Source of the DNA: Gammaproteobacteria bacterium
Lineage (GTDB): Bacteria; Pseudomonadota; Gammaproteobacteria; HK1
NCBI GenBank assembly: GCA_021773635.1
Contig: JAJFJV010000019.1
Span: forward strand, 186,001-250,000
Length of the DNA: 64,000 bases
Direction of reading: 5' to 3'
A program made the position numbers and the translations under genes. Positions 8,603 to 18,577 of this stretch are shown here, piece by piece. The stretch's first letter is position 1; every line of letters starts with the position of its first letter. The notes beneath the pieces were generated by a model. That model did no database searches and was not told the origin of the DNA. It saw nothing but the letters and a program-made list of their open reading frames with translations.

Positions 8603-9145
8603 CTAGCCCGGATAGCGCCGTACTATTCCTTCAAGCTTGAACTCCGCCTCGAGCTTGCGCTGAATTTTCTCCGCATTTTTCTGCAATAGCTCCGGCCCCA
8701 CATAAACCCGCGTTACCGTGCCTTCGTTTGCGGGCACACTTTCGCTGAAAGCGGCATATCCCTTCTTCCGCAAGCGGTCCCTCAGGACCATAGCATTGGC
8801 TTCTGAAGCGAAGCTCCCCAGTTGTACCGCCCAGGCAGATATTCCCAGGCGTTGCCGGCTTTTGCTGACAGCGCTACTCTCCGCATCCCCTTTCCGGCCA
8901 GGCGCCACCTTGCTTTCCAAGGTCGCAGGGGGCTTCTTGGGAGCGGCGTGCCCATCTGCCTTGAGTACTTTGCCTAGGGGCACAATCCGGGAAATAAATT
9001 CGCGTGCCGGTGGTGGCGGAATCTCGGCGACCCGCTGATGAGCCCCGGATCCCGGCGGTCCTTCCAGCAGCATGGGGATAAAGATGACCCCTAAAGATAC
9101 CAGCACCACAGCACCGACCAGGCGCCTTTTCAATCGCTCATCCAT
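8603..9145 (-). CDS. dedD: SPOR domain cell-division protein, DedD-like
   Basis: 180 residues. A short cytoplasmic start (MDERLKRRLVG) precedes one membrane helix (AVVLVSLGVIFIPMLL). A proline- and alanine-rich periplasmic linker follows, then a C-terminal SPOR domain (about 105-178: SAWAVQLGSFASEANAMVLRDRLRKKGY, ending VRRYPG). SPOR domains bind glycan strands lacking stem peptides at the septum. It lies 24 bases downstream of folC, as in Pseudomonas. Its stop is only three bases from the stop of the convergent PilZ gene. Confidence 0.9.
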   Translation of the reverse strand: MDERLKRRLVGAVVLVSLGVIFIPMLLEGPPGSGAHQRVAEIPPPPAREFISRIVPLGKVLKADGHAAPKKPPATLESKVAPGRKGDAESSAVSKSRQRLGISAWAVQLGSFASEANAMVLRDRLRKKGYAAFSESVPANEGTVTRVYVGPELLQKNAEKIQRKLEAEFKLEGIVRRYPG

Positions 9146-9169
9146 GGGAAAAGTTTCCGGCGGATAGAC

Positions 9170-10447
9170 TCAACTTGCAAGCTGCAATATTGCGCCCGCG
9201 GTCAGGAAGGAACCGAAGGCAACAATCCGATCGGCAGGTTCGGCATTGGCAAGCGCCGCAGCCCAGGCTGCTTCAACCGTATCCGCAGTGCTATGCGGCT
9301 CATCCGTACCGACTGTCGCCAACGCTGCGGCCAGCCTCTCGCTGCTCGCACCGCGCGGCGCCTCAAGGCCACCAAGATACCAGCAGTCCACAACAGGACT
9401 CATCGTTGACAGAACCTCGTCAATTGCCTTGTCTGCAAGCATGCCCACAACCGCCAGAGTGCGTCCTTCACAGGCCCGCTGCCGAAGATTATCGGCTAGC
9501 ATCGCGGCCGCTGCGGGATTGTGGGCAACATCGATGATGCACTCTGTCGGCGGCCCCGAAATCACTTGAAAGCGTCCCGGCAACTGGACCTTCTCAAGCC
9601 CTTGCCGCAAGGCCCTTGAAGACACCGGGAGTCGTGCTGACAGCAATTCCAGTACCATCAAGACAGCCGCTGCATTGTCCAACTGAAACTTGCCGCTCAA
9701 GGCGGGCACAGGCAGATTTTCAATAGACCGGCCCTGACTCCGCCAACACCAATGCAGAGCGTCCGTCCGGTGATATCCGTACTCCCGATCCAGGCAACAC
9801 AAGGATGCGCCGATCTGCTGCGCATGCTGCTCCAGGCTGGCAGGTGGCGAAGACTCGCCGATAACTGCCGGATGGTGGGCGCGAAAAATACCCGCTTTTT
9901 CCTTGCCTATAGCCTCACGATCCGTTCCCAGCCAGTCCATGTGATCCATTGCAATATTGGTAACCAGGGCCACATCCGCAGGAAACAGGTTCACCGCATC
10001 AAGACGGCCCCCCATACCCACTTCGAGAATTGCCACATCCACACCGGCATCCAGAAAAAGGTCCATCGCCGCCAGGGTGCCAAATTCGAAATAGCTGAGG
10101 CTGGTATCGGCGCGGGCGGATTCCAGCTTTTCAAAGGCTGCGATGAGGCAGTGGTCAGAAACCGGGGTTCCCTCGATCTGGATACGCTCGTTATAGCGCA
10201 AAAGATGAGGTGAGGTGTAAGCACCGGTGCGATAACCTGCCGCGCCGAGGACGGCGGCCAGCATGGCCACCGAGGAACCCTTGCCGTTGGTGCCGGCAAC
10301 CGAAATAACGGGAAAGGGAAAAACTGCCGGCCAATTCATCGCCGACATAACCCGCCGGCATCGTGCCAGACCAAGGTCGATGAGGCGTGGATGCAGCCTT
10401 TCTTGCCATGCTAGCCAGTCATCAAGTCCCCAGTTCTCTCGTTCCAG
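9170..10447 (-). CDS. folC: Folylpolyglutamate synthase / dihydrofolate synthase, start codon unclear
   Basis: Mur-ligase family enzyme that adds glutamate to dihydropteroate and folates. The P-loop VAGTNGKGSSVAML, the dihydropteroate-binding TSPHLLRYNERI, DAVN and AMDHMDWLG are all present. The first in-frame ATG (10348) comes too late. Upstream, the same open frame encodes the conserved FolC N-terminus LDDWLAWQERLHPRLIDLG, up to about 10429. No ATG, GTG or TTG precedes that stretch in frame. The coordinates given use the CTG at 10447, which gives 425 residues (E. coli 422). An out-of-frame ATG at about 10466 would work if one base were missing. accD lies immediately upstream and nearly overlaps. 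Confidence 0.85.
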   Translation of the reverse strand: MERENWGLDDWLAWQERLHPRLIDLGLARCRRVMSAMNWPAVFPFPVISVAGTNGKGSSVAMLAAVLGAAGYRTGAYTSPHLLRYNERIQIEGTPVSDHCLIAAFEKLESARADTSLSYFEFGTLAAMDLFLDAGVDVAILEVGMGGRLDAVNLFPADVALVTNIAMDHMDWLGTDREAIGKEKAGIFRAHHPAVIGESSPPASLEQHAQQIGASLCCLDREYGYHRTDALHWCWRSQGRSIENLPVPALSGKFQLDNAAAVLMVLELLSARLPVSSRALRQGLEKVQLPGRFQVISGPPTECIIDVAHNPAAAAMLADNLRQRACEGRTLAVVGMLADKAIDEVLSTMSPVVDCWYLGGLEAPRGASSERLAAALATVGTDEPHSTADTVEAAWAAALANAEPADRIVAFGSFLTAGAILQLAS

Positions 10448-10485
10448 GGTATCCGGCCGGTCATTTTTCTTAGAGTTGAGCGTTG

Positions 10486-11346
10486 TCAGAAGGCTGGCTG
10501 GTGGGTAAGCATGGAGAACAGGGCAGCGACCCTTTCCCGCAATTCCGCACGTGAGACAATCATGTCGACCACACCGTGCTCAAGGAGAAACTCGCTGCGC
10601 TGAAAACCCTCCGGCAGGGTTTCGCGGACAGTCTGCTCAATCACCCGTGGGCCGGCGAATCCGATCAGAGCCTTGGGCTCCGCAATATTAATATCTCCCA
10701 GCATCGCCAGGCTTGCGGATACCCCCCCCATAGTCGGATCGGTGAGCACCGAGATGAAGGGTAATTTGTGTTCGCCGAGGCGACGCAAAGCAGCACTGGT
10801 CTTCGACATCTGCATCAGTGATAACAAGCCTTCCTGCATGCGGGCACCACCACTGGCGGAGAAGCAAATCAGGGGCAATCCTTCCGCTATGCAGCAATCC
10901 ACCGCCCGGACAAAACGCTCCCCTACCGCGGAGCCCATGGAGCCACCGAGAAAACCGAACTCAAAGGCCACTGCAACCATTGGCACGTTCAGCACCTGCC
11001 CCTTGATGACCACCAGTGCGTCCTTTTCCCCGGTGTTCTTCTGTGCCTGGGACAGGCGCTCACGATAACGCCGGCTATCGCGGAATTTCAGTGGGTCAAC
11101 AGGCTCCACTTCGGCACCGATCTCAACCCTTGGCTCGGGATCCAGAAAAAGTTCCAAACGACGGCGTGCAGCCAGGCGAATGTGGTGATCACACTTGGGA
11201 CAAACCTCACTATTACGCTCCAGTTCGGCCCGGTACAAAACAGCACTACAGGCGGGGCACTTGGTCCAGAGCCCTTCAGGAATATTCCGCTTACTCCGCC
11301 CCTCAAGGCGAATCCGCGCCGGCAGTAATTTTTCAAACCAGTTCAT
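10486..11346 (-). CDS. accD: Acetyl-CoA carboxylase carboxyltransferase subunit beta
   Basis: 286 residues. Together with AccA it transfers the carboxyl group from biotin carboxyl carrier protein to acetyl-CoA, giving malonyl-CoA for fatty acid synthesis. A four-cysteine zinc ribbon is visible at Cys30, Cys33, Cys49 and Cys52 (CPAC and CPKC). The crotonase-like carboxyltransferase fold follows, with [19 protein letters not shown] and [16 protein letters not shown]. It lies between trpA (22 bases upstream) and folC, the conserved gammaproteobacterial order. Confidence 0.97.
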   Translation of the reverse strand: MNWFEKLLPARIRLEGRSKRNIPEGLWTKCPACSAVLYRAELERNSEVCPKCDHHIRLAARRRLELFLDPEPRVEIGAEVEPVDPLKFRDSRRYRERLSQAQKNTGEKDALVVIKGQVLNVPMVAVAFEFGFLGGSMGSAVGERFVRAVDCCIAEGLPLICFSASGGARMQEGLLSLMQMSKTSAALRRLGEHKLPFISVLTDPTMGGVSASLAMLGDINIAEPKALIGFAGPRVIEQTVRETLPEGFQRSEFLLEHGVVDMIVSRAELRERVAALFSMLTHQPAF

Positions 11347-11368
11347 AAATCACCCTACAGATCGGGAT

Positions 11369-12187
11369 TTAAATTCTTTCGCCTTCGGCATCCATGGCGG
11401 CACGAATTTCCGCCACCAGAGCGGGCACTTTGACAGATATCTCCGCCGGATGGTGCGCTAATTCCTCAAGCTTCTGCACCAGAATACTCCCAATGACCAC
11501 CGCATCACTCACGCGGGCCACACGGGCTGCCGAGGCACCATCACGGATGCCAAAACCGACCCCCACTGGCAAGCGGGTGTGGGCCTTTATCTCGGTAATT
11601 TTTGCGGCGATGGAGTCGATATCCGCCATCTGGCTTCCGGTCACGCCCTTCAGTGAAACATAGTAGACAAATCCACGGGCACGGGCACAAATTGCGGCCA
11701 CCCGCTGCGTGGTCGTGGTGGGGGCAATAAGAAAGATCGGATCGATCCCGACCCCATCCAGGGCACAGACGAACTCATCTGCTTCCTCCGGTGGCAGGTC
11801 AACGGTCAGAACCCCGTCCACCCCGGCGGCACCCGCCGCTTGTGCGAAAACATCGTAACCCATCGCCTCATAGGGATTCAGGTAGCCCATAAGCACTACC
11901 GGCGTTTCATCGTCCTGCTCACGGAATTCCTTAACCATCCCCAATACGCGGTGCAGACAGATCCCCTGAGCCAGGGCACGCTCACTGGCCCGTTGAATCA
12001 CCGGCCCGTCGGCCATGGGATCGGAAAAGGGCACGCCCAACTCCAGCACATCGGCTCCCGCCGCCACCATCTCATGCAGCAACGGGACAGTGACTTCAGG
12101 CCTTGGGTCGCCAGCGGTAACAAAGGGGATAAGTGCCCGCCGCTTGCTCTTCTCCAGCGCGGCAAAACGTCGGCTGATACGGCTCAC
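11369..12187 (-). CDS. trpA: Tryptophan synthase alpha chain
   Basis: 272 residues. TIM-barrel subunit that cleaves indole-3-glycerol phosphate to indole, which is channelled to TrpB. The catalytic residues Glu49 ([11 protein letters not shown]) and Asp60 (DPMADGP) are at the positions known from E. coli. The phosphate-binding end is GVGFGIRDG and VIGSILV. The start overlaps the trpB stop by four bases, so translation is coupled. Confidence 0.97.
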   Translation of the reverse strand: MSRISRRFAALEKSKRRALIPFVTAGDPRPEVTVPLLHEMVAAGADVLELGVPFSDPMADGPVIQRASERALAQGICLHRVLGMVKEFREQDDETPVVLMGYLNPYEAMGYDVFAQAAGAAGVDGVLTVDLPPEEADEFVCALDGVGIDPIFLIAPTTTTQRVAAICARARGFVYYVSLKGVTGSQMADIDSIAAKITEIKAHTRLPVGVGFGIRDGASAARVARVSDAVVIGSILVQKLEELAHHPAEISVKVPALVAEIRAAMDAEGERI

Positions 12188-13404
12188 AGCGTCATCCCCT
12201 CAATCTCGGCAACGGTATGGATATCTTTGTCTCCGCGCCCGGAAAGATTAACGATAACGATGTTATCAGGTGTCATCTTTCGCGCTATCTTCGCACCATA
12301 AGCAATGGCGTGGCTCGATTCCAGCGCCGGCATAATGCCCTCGATGCGAGTCAGTTCATGAAAAGCACGCAGGGCTTCATCGTCGGTCACCGCGTGGTAG
12401 GCCGCACGCCCGCTATCCTTCAACCAGGCATGCTCCGGGCCCACTCCGGGATAATCGAGACCAGCGGAAATGGAATGGGTGGCGTTAATCTGGCCGTCAT
12501 CATTCTCCATCAGATAAGTCCGGTTGCCGTGCAACACCCCAACCCGACCCATACACAAGGGTGCGGCGTGATGGCCTGTTTCCAACCCCTCACCACCCCC
12601 TTCCACACCGTGCAAGGCCACTTCCATATCATCCAGAAAGGGATAGAAAAGCCCCATCGCATTGGAACCACCACCCACACAGGCTACCAGCGCATCTGGC
12701 AGGCGACTCGCCTGGTCCAGAATCTGGGCACGTGCCTCACGGCCGATAATGGCCTGAAAATCCCGCACCATGGCTGGATAGGGATGGGGCCCGGCCACCG
12801 TACCAATAATATAGAAGGTGTCATCCACGTGCGTGACCCAGTCACGCATGGCCTCATTAAGCGCATCCTTGAGGGTTTTCGAACCGGACTCCACCGCTAC
12901 CACCTGGGCCCCGAGAAGCTTCATGCGGTAGACGTTGATGGCCTGGCGCTGAATATCCTCCACCCCCATGTAAACCACGCACTCCAAACCCAGGCGCGCC
13001 GCCACCGTGGCGGTAGCCACACCGTGCTGTCCGGCACCGGTCTCGGCAATAATGCGGCGTTTACCCATACGCTTGGCCAATAACGCCTGGCCCACCGTAT
13101 TGTTAATTTTATGGGCACCGGTGTGGTTCAGGTCCTCACGCTTCAGGTACAGGCTCGCCCCACCGAGGCTCTCGCTCCAGCGTTGGGCAAAGTACAGCGG
13201 TGAAGGCCGTCCGACGTAATGGCGGAGGTCATCGTCCAATTCGGCAATAAAATCGGGATCCTGGAGATAGCGTTCATAGGCCTCCTGGAGTTCCTCCAAT
13301 GCCGCCATAAGGGTCTCGGAGGCAAAAATTCCGCCGTAGGGGCCAAAGTGGCCACGGGAGTCAGGCTGGCTACCGATGATGCTCTTGTGCTTGGATGTAT
13401 TCAT
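12184..13404 (-). CDS. trpB: Tryptophan synthase beta chain
   Basis: 406 residues. PLP enzyme that condenses indole with serine. The cofactor lysine is Lys99 in HTGAHKINN, and the phosphate-binding loop is [21 protein letters not shown] marks the N-terminus and SGRGDKD the C-terminus. It overlaps trpF upstream by four bases and trpA downstream by four bases, giving a trpFBA unit separate from trpE, G, D and C. Confidence 0.98.
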   Translation of the reverse strand: MNTSKHKSIIGSQPDSRGHFGPYGGIFASETLMAALEELQEAYERYLQDPDFIAELDDDLRHYVGRPSPLYFAQRWSESLGGASLYLKREDLNHTGAHKINNTVGQALLAKRMGKRRIIAETGAGQHGVATATVAARLGLECVVYMGVEDIQRQAINVYRMKLLGAQVVAVESGSKTLKDALNEAMRDWVTHVDDTFYIIGTVAGPHPYPAMVRDFQAIIGREARAQILDQASRLPDALVACVGGGSNAMGLFYPFLDDMEVALHGVEGGGEGLETGHHAAPLCMGRVGVLHGNRTYLMENDDGQINATHSISAGLDYPGVGPEHAWLKDSGRAAYHAVTDDEALRAFHELTRIEGIMPALESSHAIAYGAKIARKMTPDNIVIVNLSGRGDKDIHTVAEIEGMTL

Positions 13405-14048
13405 GTTTCGCTTTCATTCACCTGGCGAACAAACGCCGCTATTTTCTTTTCATCCTTGATGCCCTTGGCCGACTCTACGCCACTGCTCACGTCCACGGCA
13501 GCAGGATGGAGTTTGCGGATGGCATCGCCAACATTTTCCGGATTCAGCCCCCCTGCCAACACCAGTGGCCGGGCCATACTTTCCGGAATTAGACCCCAGT
13601 CAAAACTCTTTCCACTCCCCCCTCGTATGGCACCCGCGGGGGTATCCAGCAACAGCGCTCTGGCCCGCCGGTAACGCCGGGAACAAGCGCCAAGATCGGT
13701 CTGCTCACTAACCGCCACCGCCTTGATATAAGGCCGTTCCCAATGCTCACAGGCTTCCGGAGTTTCATCCCCGTGAAACTGCAGGAGATGAATGGGTAGC
13801 GCTCCCAGTACCTGGGCTATATAGGCGGGCTCGGCATTTACAAACAGGGCAACCACGCTGAGAAAGGGCGGCAGGTCCGAAACAAGCTCGCGGGCCTGCT
13901 CAATGCTCACTGCCCGGGGGCTGGGCGGATAGAATACCAGACCGATGGCGTCCGCCCCGAGATCTGCTGCGGCCACGGCATCAGATTGGCGGGTTATGCC
14001 GCAGATCTTGATTTCCGTTCGCCGGCGGGGGGCCTTCATCATGTTCAT
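13401..14048 (-). CDS. trpF: Phosphoribosylanthranilate isomerase
   Basis: 215 residues from ATG 14048. Isomerises phosphoribosylanthranilate in tryptophan synthesis. The signature [26 protein letters not shown] carries the catalytic cysteine, and the catalytic aspartate lies in [18 protein letters not shown] binds phosphate. The frame stays open to 14258, running into truA, but conservation begins at KICGIT. I choose ATG 14048 because GGGG lies six bases before it. ATGs at 14054, 14042 and 14039 are alternatives. Confidence 0.94.
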   Translation of the reverse strand: MNMMKAPRRRTEIKICGITRQSDAVAAADLGADAIGLVFYPPSPRAVSIEQARELVSDLPPFLSVVALFVNAEPAYIAQVLGALPIHLLQFHGDETPEACEHWERPYIKAVAVSEQTDLGACSRRYRRARALLLDTPAGAIRGGSGKSFDWGLIPESMARPLVLAGGLNPENVGDAIRKLHPAAVDVSSGVESAKGIKDEKKIAAFVRQVNESET

Positions 14049-14094
14049 TTTCATCCCCGACGCGCCAATTTCGCCACAAAAGGGAAGCAGACTA

Positions 14095-14883
14095 TCAGAC
14101 CCACTGGGGAGGCGAAACCCTGGGTATGGCGTATTCATCGGGATACTCCACACCCGCGAAATAAAGCCCATTGGGAGAGGCGGTCTTGCCCCCCAGACTA
14201 CGATCCCTGGCATCCAGTACGGTCTGCATCCAATGCGGATCCCGCTCCCCTGCACCAATGGTCATAAGCGCGCCGGCAATATTGCGCACCATGTGATGCA
14301 GGAACCCGTTAGCGACCACATCCAGACGCACGTACTCACCCTGGCGATCTACATCCAGACGATGCAGCGTCCTCACCGCATGCCGGGCCTGACATCGCGA
14401 AGCACGAAAGGAGGAAAAGTCATGCCTGCCGAGGAGATACGCGGCGGCGATCCCCATGCGCTCCACGTCAAGCGGCCGATACTCCCAGGACAGCTGCTGA
14501 CTCAACAGTGCCGGACGTATCGGACGGTTCAACATGACATAGCGGTAATGGCGGCTACGCGCACTAAAACGTGCGTGGAAGTGTTCGGGGACCTGTTGCG
14601 CCCAGAGTACGCGTACGGTGGGAGGTAAATGGGTATTGCTTCCCAACGTCCAGGCCGTCGGGTCACGCGCTACCGGGCTATCAAAGTGGATTACCTGGGA
14701 AATAGCATGCACCCCGGCATCGGTACGCCCGGCACAGATCGTTTTTATGGGGTGGGCAGCAACCCGGGAGAGGGCGGCTTCGACGCAGGCCTGTACCGTA
14801 CAACCATTTAACTGGGTCTCCCATCCATGGAAATTGCTGCCATCATACTCGATGCCTAGCGCGTATCTGGTCACTGGATGCAC
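14095..14883 (-). CDS. truA: tRNA pseudouridine(38-40) synthase
   Basis: 262 residues. Converts uridines 38-40 of the tRNA anticodon arm to pseudouridine. The catalytic aspartate is Asp55 in CAGRTDAGVHA, and GIEYDGSNFHGWE at the N-terminus and GNGFLHHMVRNIAGAL-like sequence (here ANGFLHHMVRNIAGAL) are family signatures. It lies between fimV (105 bases upstream) and trpF, the usual position in Pseudomonas-like genomes. Confidence 0.97.
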   Translation of the reverse strand: MHPVTRYALGIEYDGSNFHGWETQLNGCTVQACVEAALSRVAAHPIKTICAGRTDAGVHAISQVIHFDSPVARDPTAWTLGSNTHLPPTVRVLWAQQVPEHFHARFSARSRHYRYVMLNRPIRPALLSQQLSWEYRPLDVERMGIAAAYLLGRHDFSSFRASRCQARHAVRTLHRLDVDRQGEYVRLDVVANGFLHHMVRNIAGALMTIGAGERDPHWMQTVLDARDRSLGGKTASPNGLYFAGVEYPDEYAIPRVSPPQWV

Positions 14884-14988
14884 GCTCGGGAAGACAACCG
14901 GATGGGCTTATCGGAGGGTCCTGAAAGAATCAGAAATATGGCCCGGCGATTTTCCCGACCGGGCAACAACAAAACCAATATCCGTCCG

Positions 14989-17900
14989 TCAGCCGCCCTT
15001 CATCTGATCGAGTAGTGCCTGGGCTTCCTGCTTCTGGGCTTCATTCCCCTCCGCCAGGATCTCGTCAAGGATGCCACGACCACCTTCCTGGTCACCGGAA
15101 TCCACGTAGGCCTGGGCCAAATCGAGCTTTGCCTGAACCTCATCTACGGGAACGCTCAGATCTGCGTCCATGGGGACATCCGCGGAGTCCGGACTTTCCT
15201 TATCGGCCGGACTGTCCTGCAGCATATAATGAGTAGATTCGAAATCCCCGGAGCTTTCCTCGTTTTCGGTATCTGCCGAAGCTTCCTGCTCCGATCCACT
15301 GGCTCCGTCATCTTCATCGGACAGCTCGGGAACAGCGGTAGAATCCGTGCCCTCGGCCGCGCTTTCTTCTTCAAACAAGGCGCCAAAATCAGCCTCTTCC
15401 TCCGCTTCGGAATCGGCGGCACCTAACTCCAGATCGGGGCCATTGTCACCATCTTCTGCAGGCTCCGCATCAAACAGCGTTGCCAATCCGTCAACGGTCT
15501 CGGCTTCCCCGGGCGCCGGGCTAGCAGATGCTGTATCGTCCTGAGTCGACACACTCTCCTCGTCAGATTCGAACAGGGCAGCAAGGTCATCGTCCACGTC
15601 TGGCAAGTCGCCTGCCGCCGCCTTGTCGTCAACCGAAACCTCTGTCTCAACCACGCCCTCGGGAGCCGGCACCACGACGGTATCCGCCTGCCCGAAGTCC
15701 TCCGCCCCCTCACCAAGATCAAAATCCAGATTGGTATCCTCGGCGGGCGATTCTTCTTCGAAAAGGGCCGCAAAATCACTGTCGGTTTCCGCCTCGGAAG
15801 ACTCGGAGGGCTGATCGTCCAAGCCTAATTCACTGGCGCTCTCTTCCTCGTCCAGAACGATATCCAGTCCTTCATCCGCCTCCGCTTCAGAAGCCCCGGT
15901 CGCCAGCGAGTCCGCTGCTGGTTCATCATCCAGGTCAAGGCTGCTATCGCTCTCCTCCTCGCCCAGAACAATATCAAGCCCTTCATCGTCGGCCGCCGCA
16001 TCAGCAACTTCAGCTGAATCTTCCGAAGCGACCGATTCATCTGCGTCCACAACCTCACCAGAGCCAAGATCAAAATCCACCTCACTATCTGAGCCTAAGG
16101 GTGAAGTCTCGGCAGAGCTCTCTTCTGCCTCATCGGCTTCCGCTGCCAAGCCAAGATCAAAATCCACCTCACTGTCTGAGCCTACCGGAGCCTGCTCCAC
16201 CGCACCCTCTACCCCGTCTTCGGTCTCCTCACCAAAGCCAAGATCGAAGTCCAGCTCACTATCGGTAGCAACCCCGGGAGCTTCTCCTGTCTCTTCCACA
16301 GATTCAGACGCATCACCAAACCCGAGGTCGAAGTCCATACCATCCGCGTGGATGGTATCTGTCATGCCCTGCTCATCCCCCGTAGCCTGAACCTCGTCAG
16401 CTTCATCACCCTCGGTGACATCAAACACCGCATCGTCACCCCCCATGCCTACGTGGGTGTCAGAAAACTCTGCCGGCGGTTCCTCATCAAGCGGTGCAAA
16501 AAGCGCGCGGGATGGTGACAACTCGGCCCACCAGCTATGTGCCTTTTCCATCAAGGCATGGTCTGCGCCAACGGTCTCCTGCAAATCCATGGCCGCCGTC
16601 TCAAACGCCTCAACATTTCGTGCCGCACAGAAGATTTCAAGCAGCTTCAACCTGTATTCGTAACGATCCGGATATTTCTCGACGGCACCACGCACCAGCT
16701 CTTCGGCCTGGTCAAAGCGCTCGTAGGCAAGATAAACATTAACCTCGGCAAGTGGATCCTCTTCCTCGACGGCTTCTGCCGCAGGGGCGGGTTCTTCCTC
16801 ATCAACCTCGACAGCGACCGCCGGCTCATCACTGGCCGGGACTGTATCGTCTACTGCTTCCTCATCGGCGGTCTCAGCGGCCTCTTCTTCCTCAACGCCA
16901 ACCACTTCCTCCGTTACATCGGCACGGGAGGCGACGGGCGCAGTCTCTGCAACGTCATCGGCAGCAGCACGCCGCCGGCGCAACCAGGAGGAGGCACCAA
17001 AGAGCAGTAGCAACAAACCGATACCACCCCCTAACAGAACCGGATCGACCGGCAAAATATCCCGCAGGGTCTCCAGCAAGGTTGGTGGGGGAGGAGTTGG
17101 AGCTACCGGTGTTGGTGCAGCTTCCGGTGCCGCCATCGTTGGCGATGGCATCGTTTCAGTTACTGGCGCAGCTGTATCCGGCGCTCCAATCTTGCTTTGC
17201 AACGCCGCAATATTGTCGTCCTTCAACTCAACCAGACGCTTGAGATCGGCAATCAGGGCGTCCGCTTCCGCCAGGCGGGCGCTCAGGTTCTCATTTTCCA
17301 CGCGCTTGGTGTCTGCATCCTCCAGCGCAACATTAAGTTCATCGCGCAAACCCGCTACGTTTACTTCCGGTTTGGCCATGGAGCCCGCACCTGCCCCCTG
17401 GCCGGCACTTACAAGCTTCAGGCGTGCTTCTGCGGCCTTGTCTTCGACGGCCTTTGCCGGCTCCTCCCGGCTGCCGGCAGCCGGCTTTCCTGCAGGAGTC
17501 CTGGCAACCTGCGCCGTTTTCCCCCGACGCATCTCCTGCCATTCAACCTGCTGGCGCTTCACCTCCGCGAGTGCCTCACGCTTGCTCAAGGACTCAATAT
17601 CCTGATTTCCGGGAATCTGCAGCACCACCCCGGCACGCAAGGTATTGATATTACCTTTGGAAAATGCCTCGGGGTTGGCACGCAAAATCGCCAACATCAT
17701 CTGCTGGATACTGACGGTGGGATCACCGCGAAAACGACGCGCCAACGACCAAAGGGTGTCACTACGCGTGGTTGGCCCGTAGGAGCCGCCAGTGGCCACC
17801 GGCACCGCGGCGGGCGCTGACCCGCCAGATGCAGCTGCTACCGCCGGCGCTGCGGCTGTACGACGCTTTGCTTTACTTGCTGCGGCAGGCGCCCTGGTGG

Positions 17901-18342
17901 CTACGGGCACCGTTGTCTTTACCGCTCTGGAAATGGCGGCGCCGTAAACTGGTGGGTCAAGCAACAGGGTGTATTCCCGGATAACCCGCCCCCGGGGCCA
18001 GCTCACCTCTATGAGGAAATTGAGAAACGGCTCGCTAACCCGTTGCCGGGAGAAAACCCTGACGTATGAAGTCCCATCCGCTGCCGTCTGCGGTCGAAAC
18101 TTAAGTTTGGCGAGAAAAAACGGTCGATCGATCCCGGCGCGCTGGAAATGCTCGGGGGCGGCGAGTCCTACATGCAGGTTCTCCAGATCTCCTGCCTGTA
18201 GCGAGCTGAGTGGGATTCGCGCTTCCAAGGGTTGGTTGAGTCCCGATTTGAGGTCAATGCTACCGAGCCCCAGAGCGCCGACCCAGACCGGCAGGGCGCT
18301 CAGCAAAAGGACACTACCCAAAGCCGCTATACGCTTAATCAC
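14989..18342 (-). CDS. fimV: FimV-type polar hub protein with LysM domain and long acidic repeat region
   Basis: 1117 residues. In Pseudomonas FimV is a polar membrane hub needed for type IV pilus assembly and cAMP signalling. Order of features: signal peptide (1-23, ending LPVWVGALG), FimV N-terminal domain (about 24-155), Ala/Pro linker, LysM motif (about 190-245, SDTLWSLARRFRGDP and ending VVLQIP), coiled coil (about 330-385) and a membrane helix near 437-455 followed by RRRR. A helical TPR-like block lies near 535-620. A very acidic segment of about 400 residues contains repeats of DSEVDFDLG and DEGLDIVLGEEE. The C-terminus is the conserved FimV TPR-like domain (LDLAQAYVDSGDQEGGRGIL, ending LLDQMKGG). 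The asd-fimV-truA order is conserved. Confidence 0.95.
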   Translation of the reverse strand: MIKRIAALGSVLLLSALPVWVGALGLGSIDLKSGLNQPLEARIPLSSLQAGDLENLHVGLAAPEHFQRAGIDRPFFLAKLKFRPQTAADGTSYVRVFSRQRVSEPFLNFLIEVSWPRGRVIREYTLLLDPPVYGAAISRAVKTTVPVATRAPAAASKAKRRTAAAPAVAAASGGSAPAAVPVATGGSYGPTTRSDTLWSLARRFRGDPTVSIQQMMLAILRANPEAFSKGNINTLRAGVVLQIPGNQDIESLSKREALAEVKRQQVEWQEMRRGKTAQVARTPAGKPAAGSREEPAKAVEDKAAEARLKLVSAGQGAGAGSMAKPEVNVAGLRDELNVALEDADTKRVENENLSARLAEADALIADLKRLVELKDDNIAALQSKIGAPDTAAPVTETMPSPTMAAPEAAPTPVAPTPPPPTLLETLRDILPVDPVLLGGGIGLLLLLFGASSWLRRRRAAADDVAETAPVASRADVTEEVVGVEEEEAAETADEEAVDDTVPASDEPAVAVEVDEEEPAPAAEAVEEEDPLAEVNVYLAYERFDQAEELVRGAVEKYPDRYEYRLKLLEIFCAARNVEAFETAAMDLQETVGADHALMEKAHSWWAELSPSRALFAPLDEEPPAEFSDTHVGMGGDDAVFDVTEGDEADEVQATGDEQGMTDTIHADGMDFDLGFGDASESVEETGEAPGVATDSELDFDLGFGEETEDGVEGAVEQAPVGSDSEVDFDLGLAAEADEAEESSAETSPLGSDSEVDFDLGSGEVVDADESVASEDSAEVADAAADDEGLDIVLGEEESDSSLDLDDEPAADSLATGASEAEADEGLDIVLDEEESASELGLDDQPSESSEAETDSDFAALFEEESPAEDTNLDFDLGEGAEDFGQADTVVVPAPEGVVETEVSVDDKAAAGDLPDVDDDLAALFESDEESVSTQDDTASASPAPGEAETVDGLATLFDAEPAEDGDNGPDLELGAADSEAEEEADFGALFEEESAAEGTDSTAVPELSDEDDGASGSEQEASADTENEESSGDFESTHYMLQDSPADKESPDSADVPMDADLSVPVDEVQAKLDLAQAYVDSGDQEGGRGILDEILAEGNEAQKQEAQALLDQMKGG

Positions 18343-18577
18343 CGGTTCCTAACCTCCGTCTTTGGACCGGACTGCTCCAAGTCCGGAGCAGCCTCTACAC
18401 TGTGGTCAATCACATGATTCCAAGCGAGTCTCCGACACACTTGCCACCAGGTCAACGACAACAATTTCCACACCTGAAAAAACTGCTGTACAGAAACCAG
18501 ACAAGCGGGCGGAGAGCCTATCCCCGGCGCCAAAAAAAAGCTCCGAATTTGCTTTATAATTCCCCAGTAACTACAGC

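Noticed and set aside
12217-13083. 288-residue plus-strand open frame
   Set aside because: Lies fully inside trpB on the other strand and shows no domain; a shadow of a GC-rich gene.
14989-16400. Repetitive sequence that might be taken for a CRISPR array
   Set aside because: The repeats are imperfect, irregularly spaced and in frame within fimV; they encode acidic peptide repeats. No CRISPR array is seen anywhere in the window.
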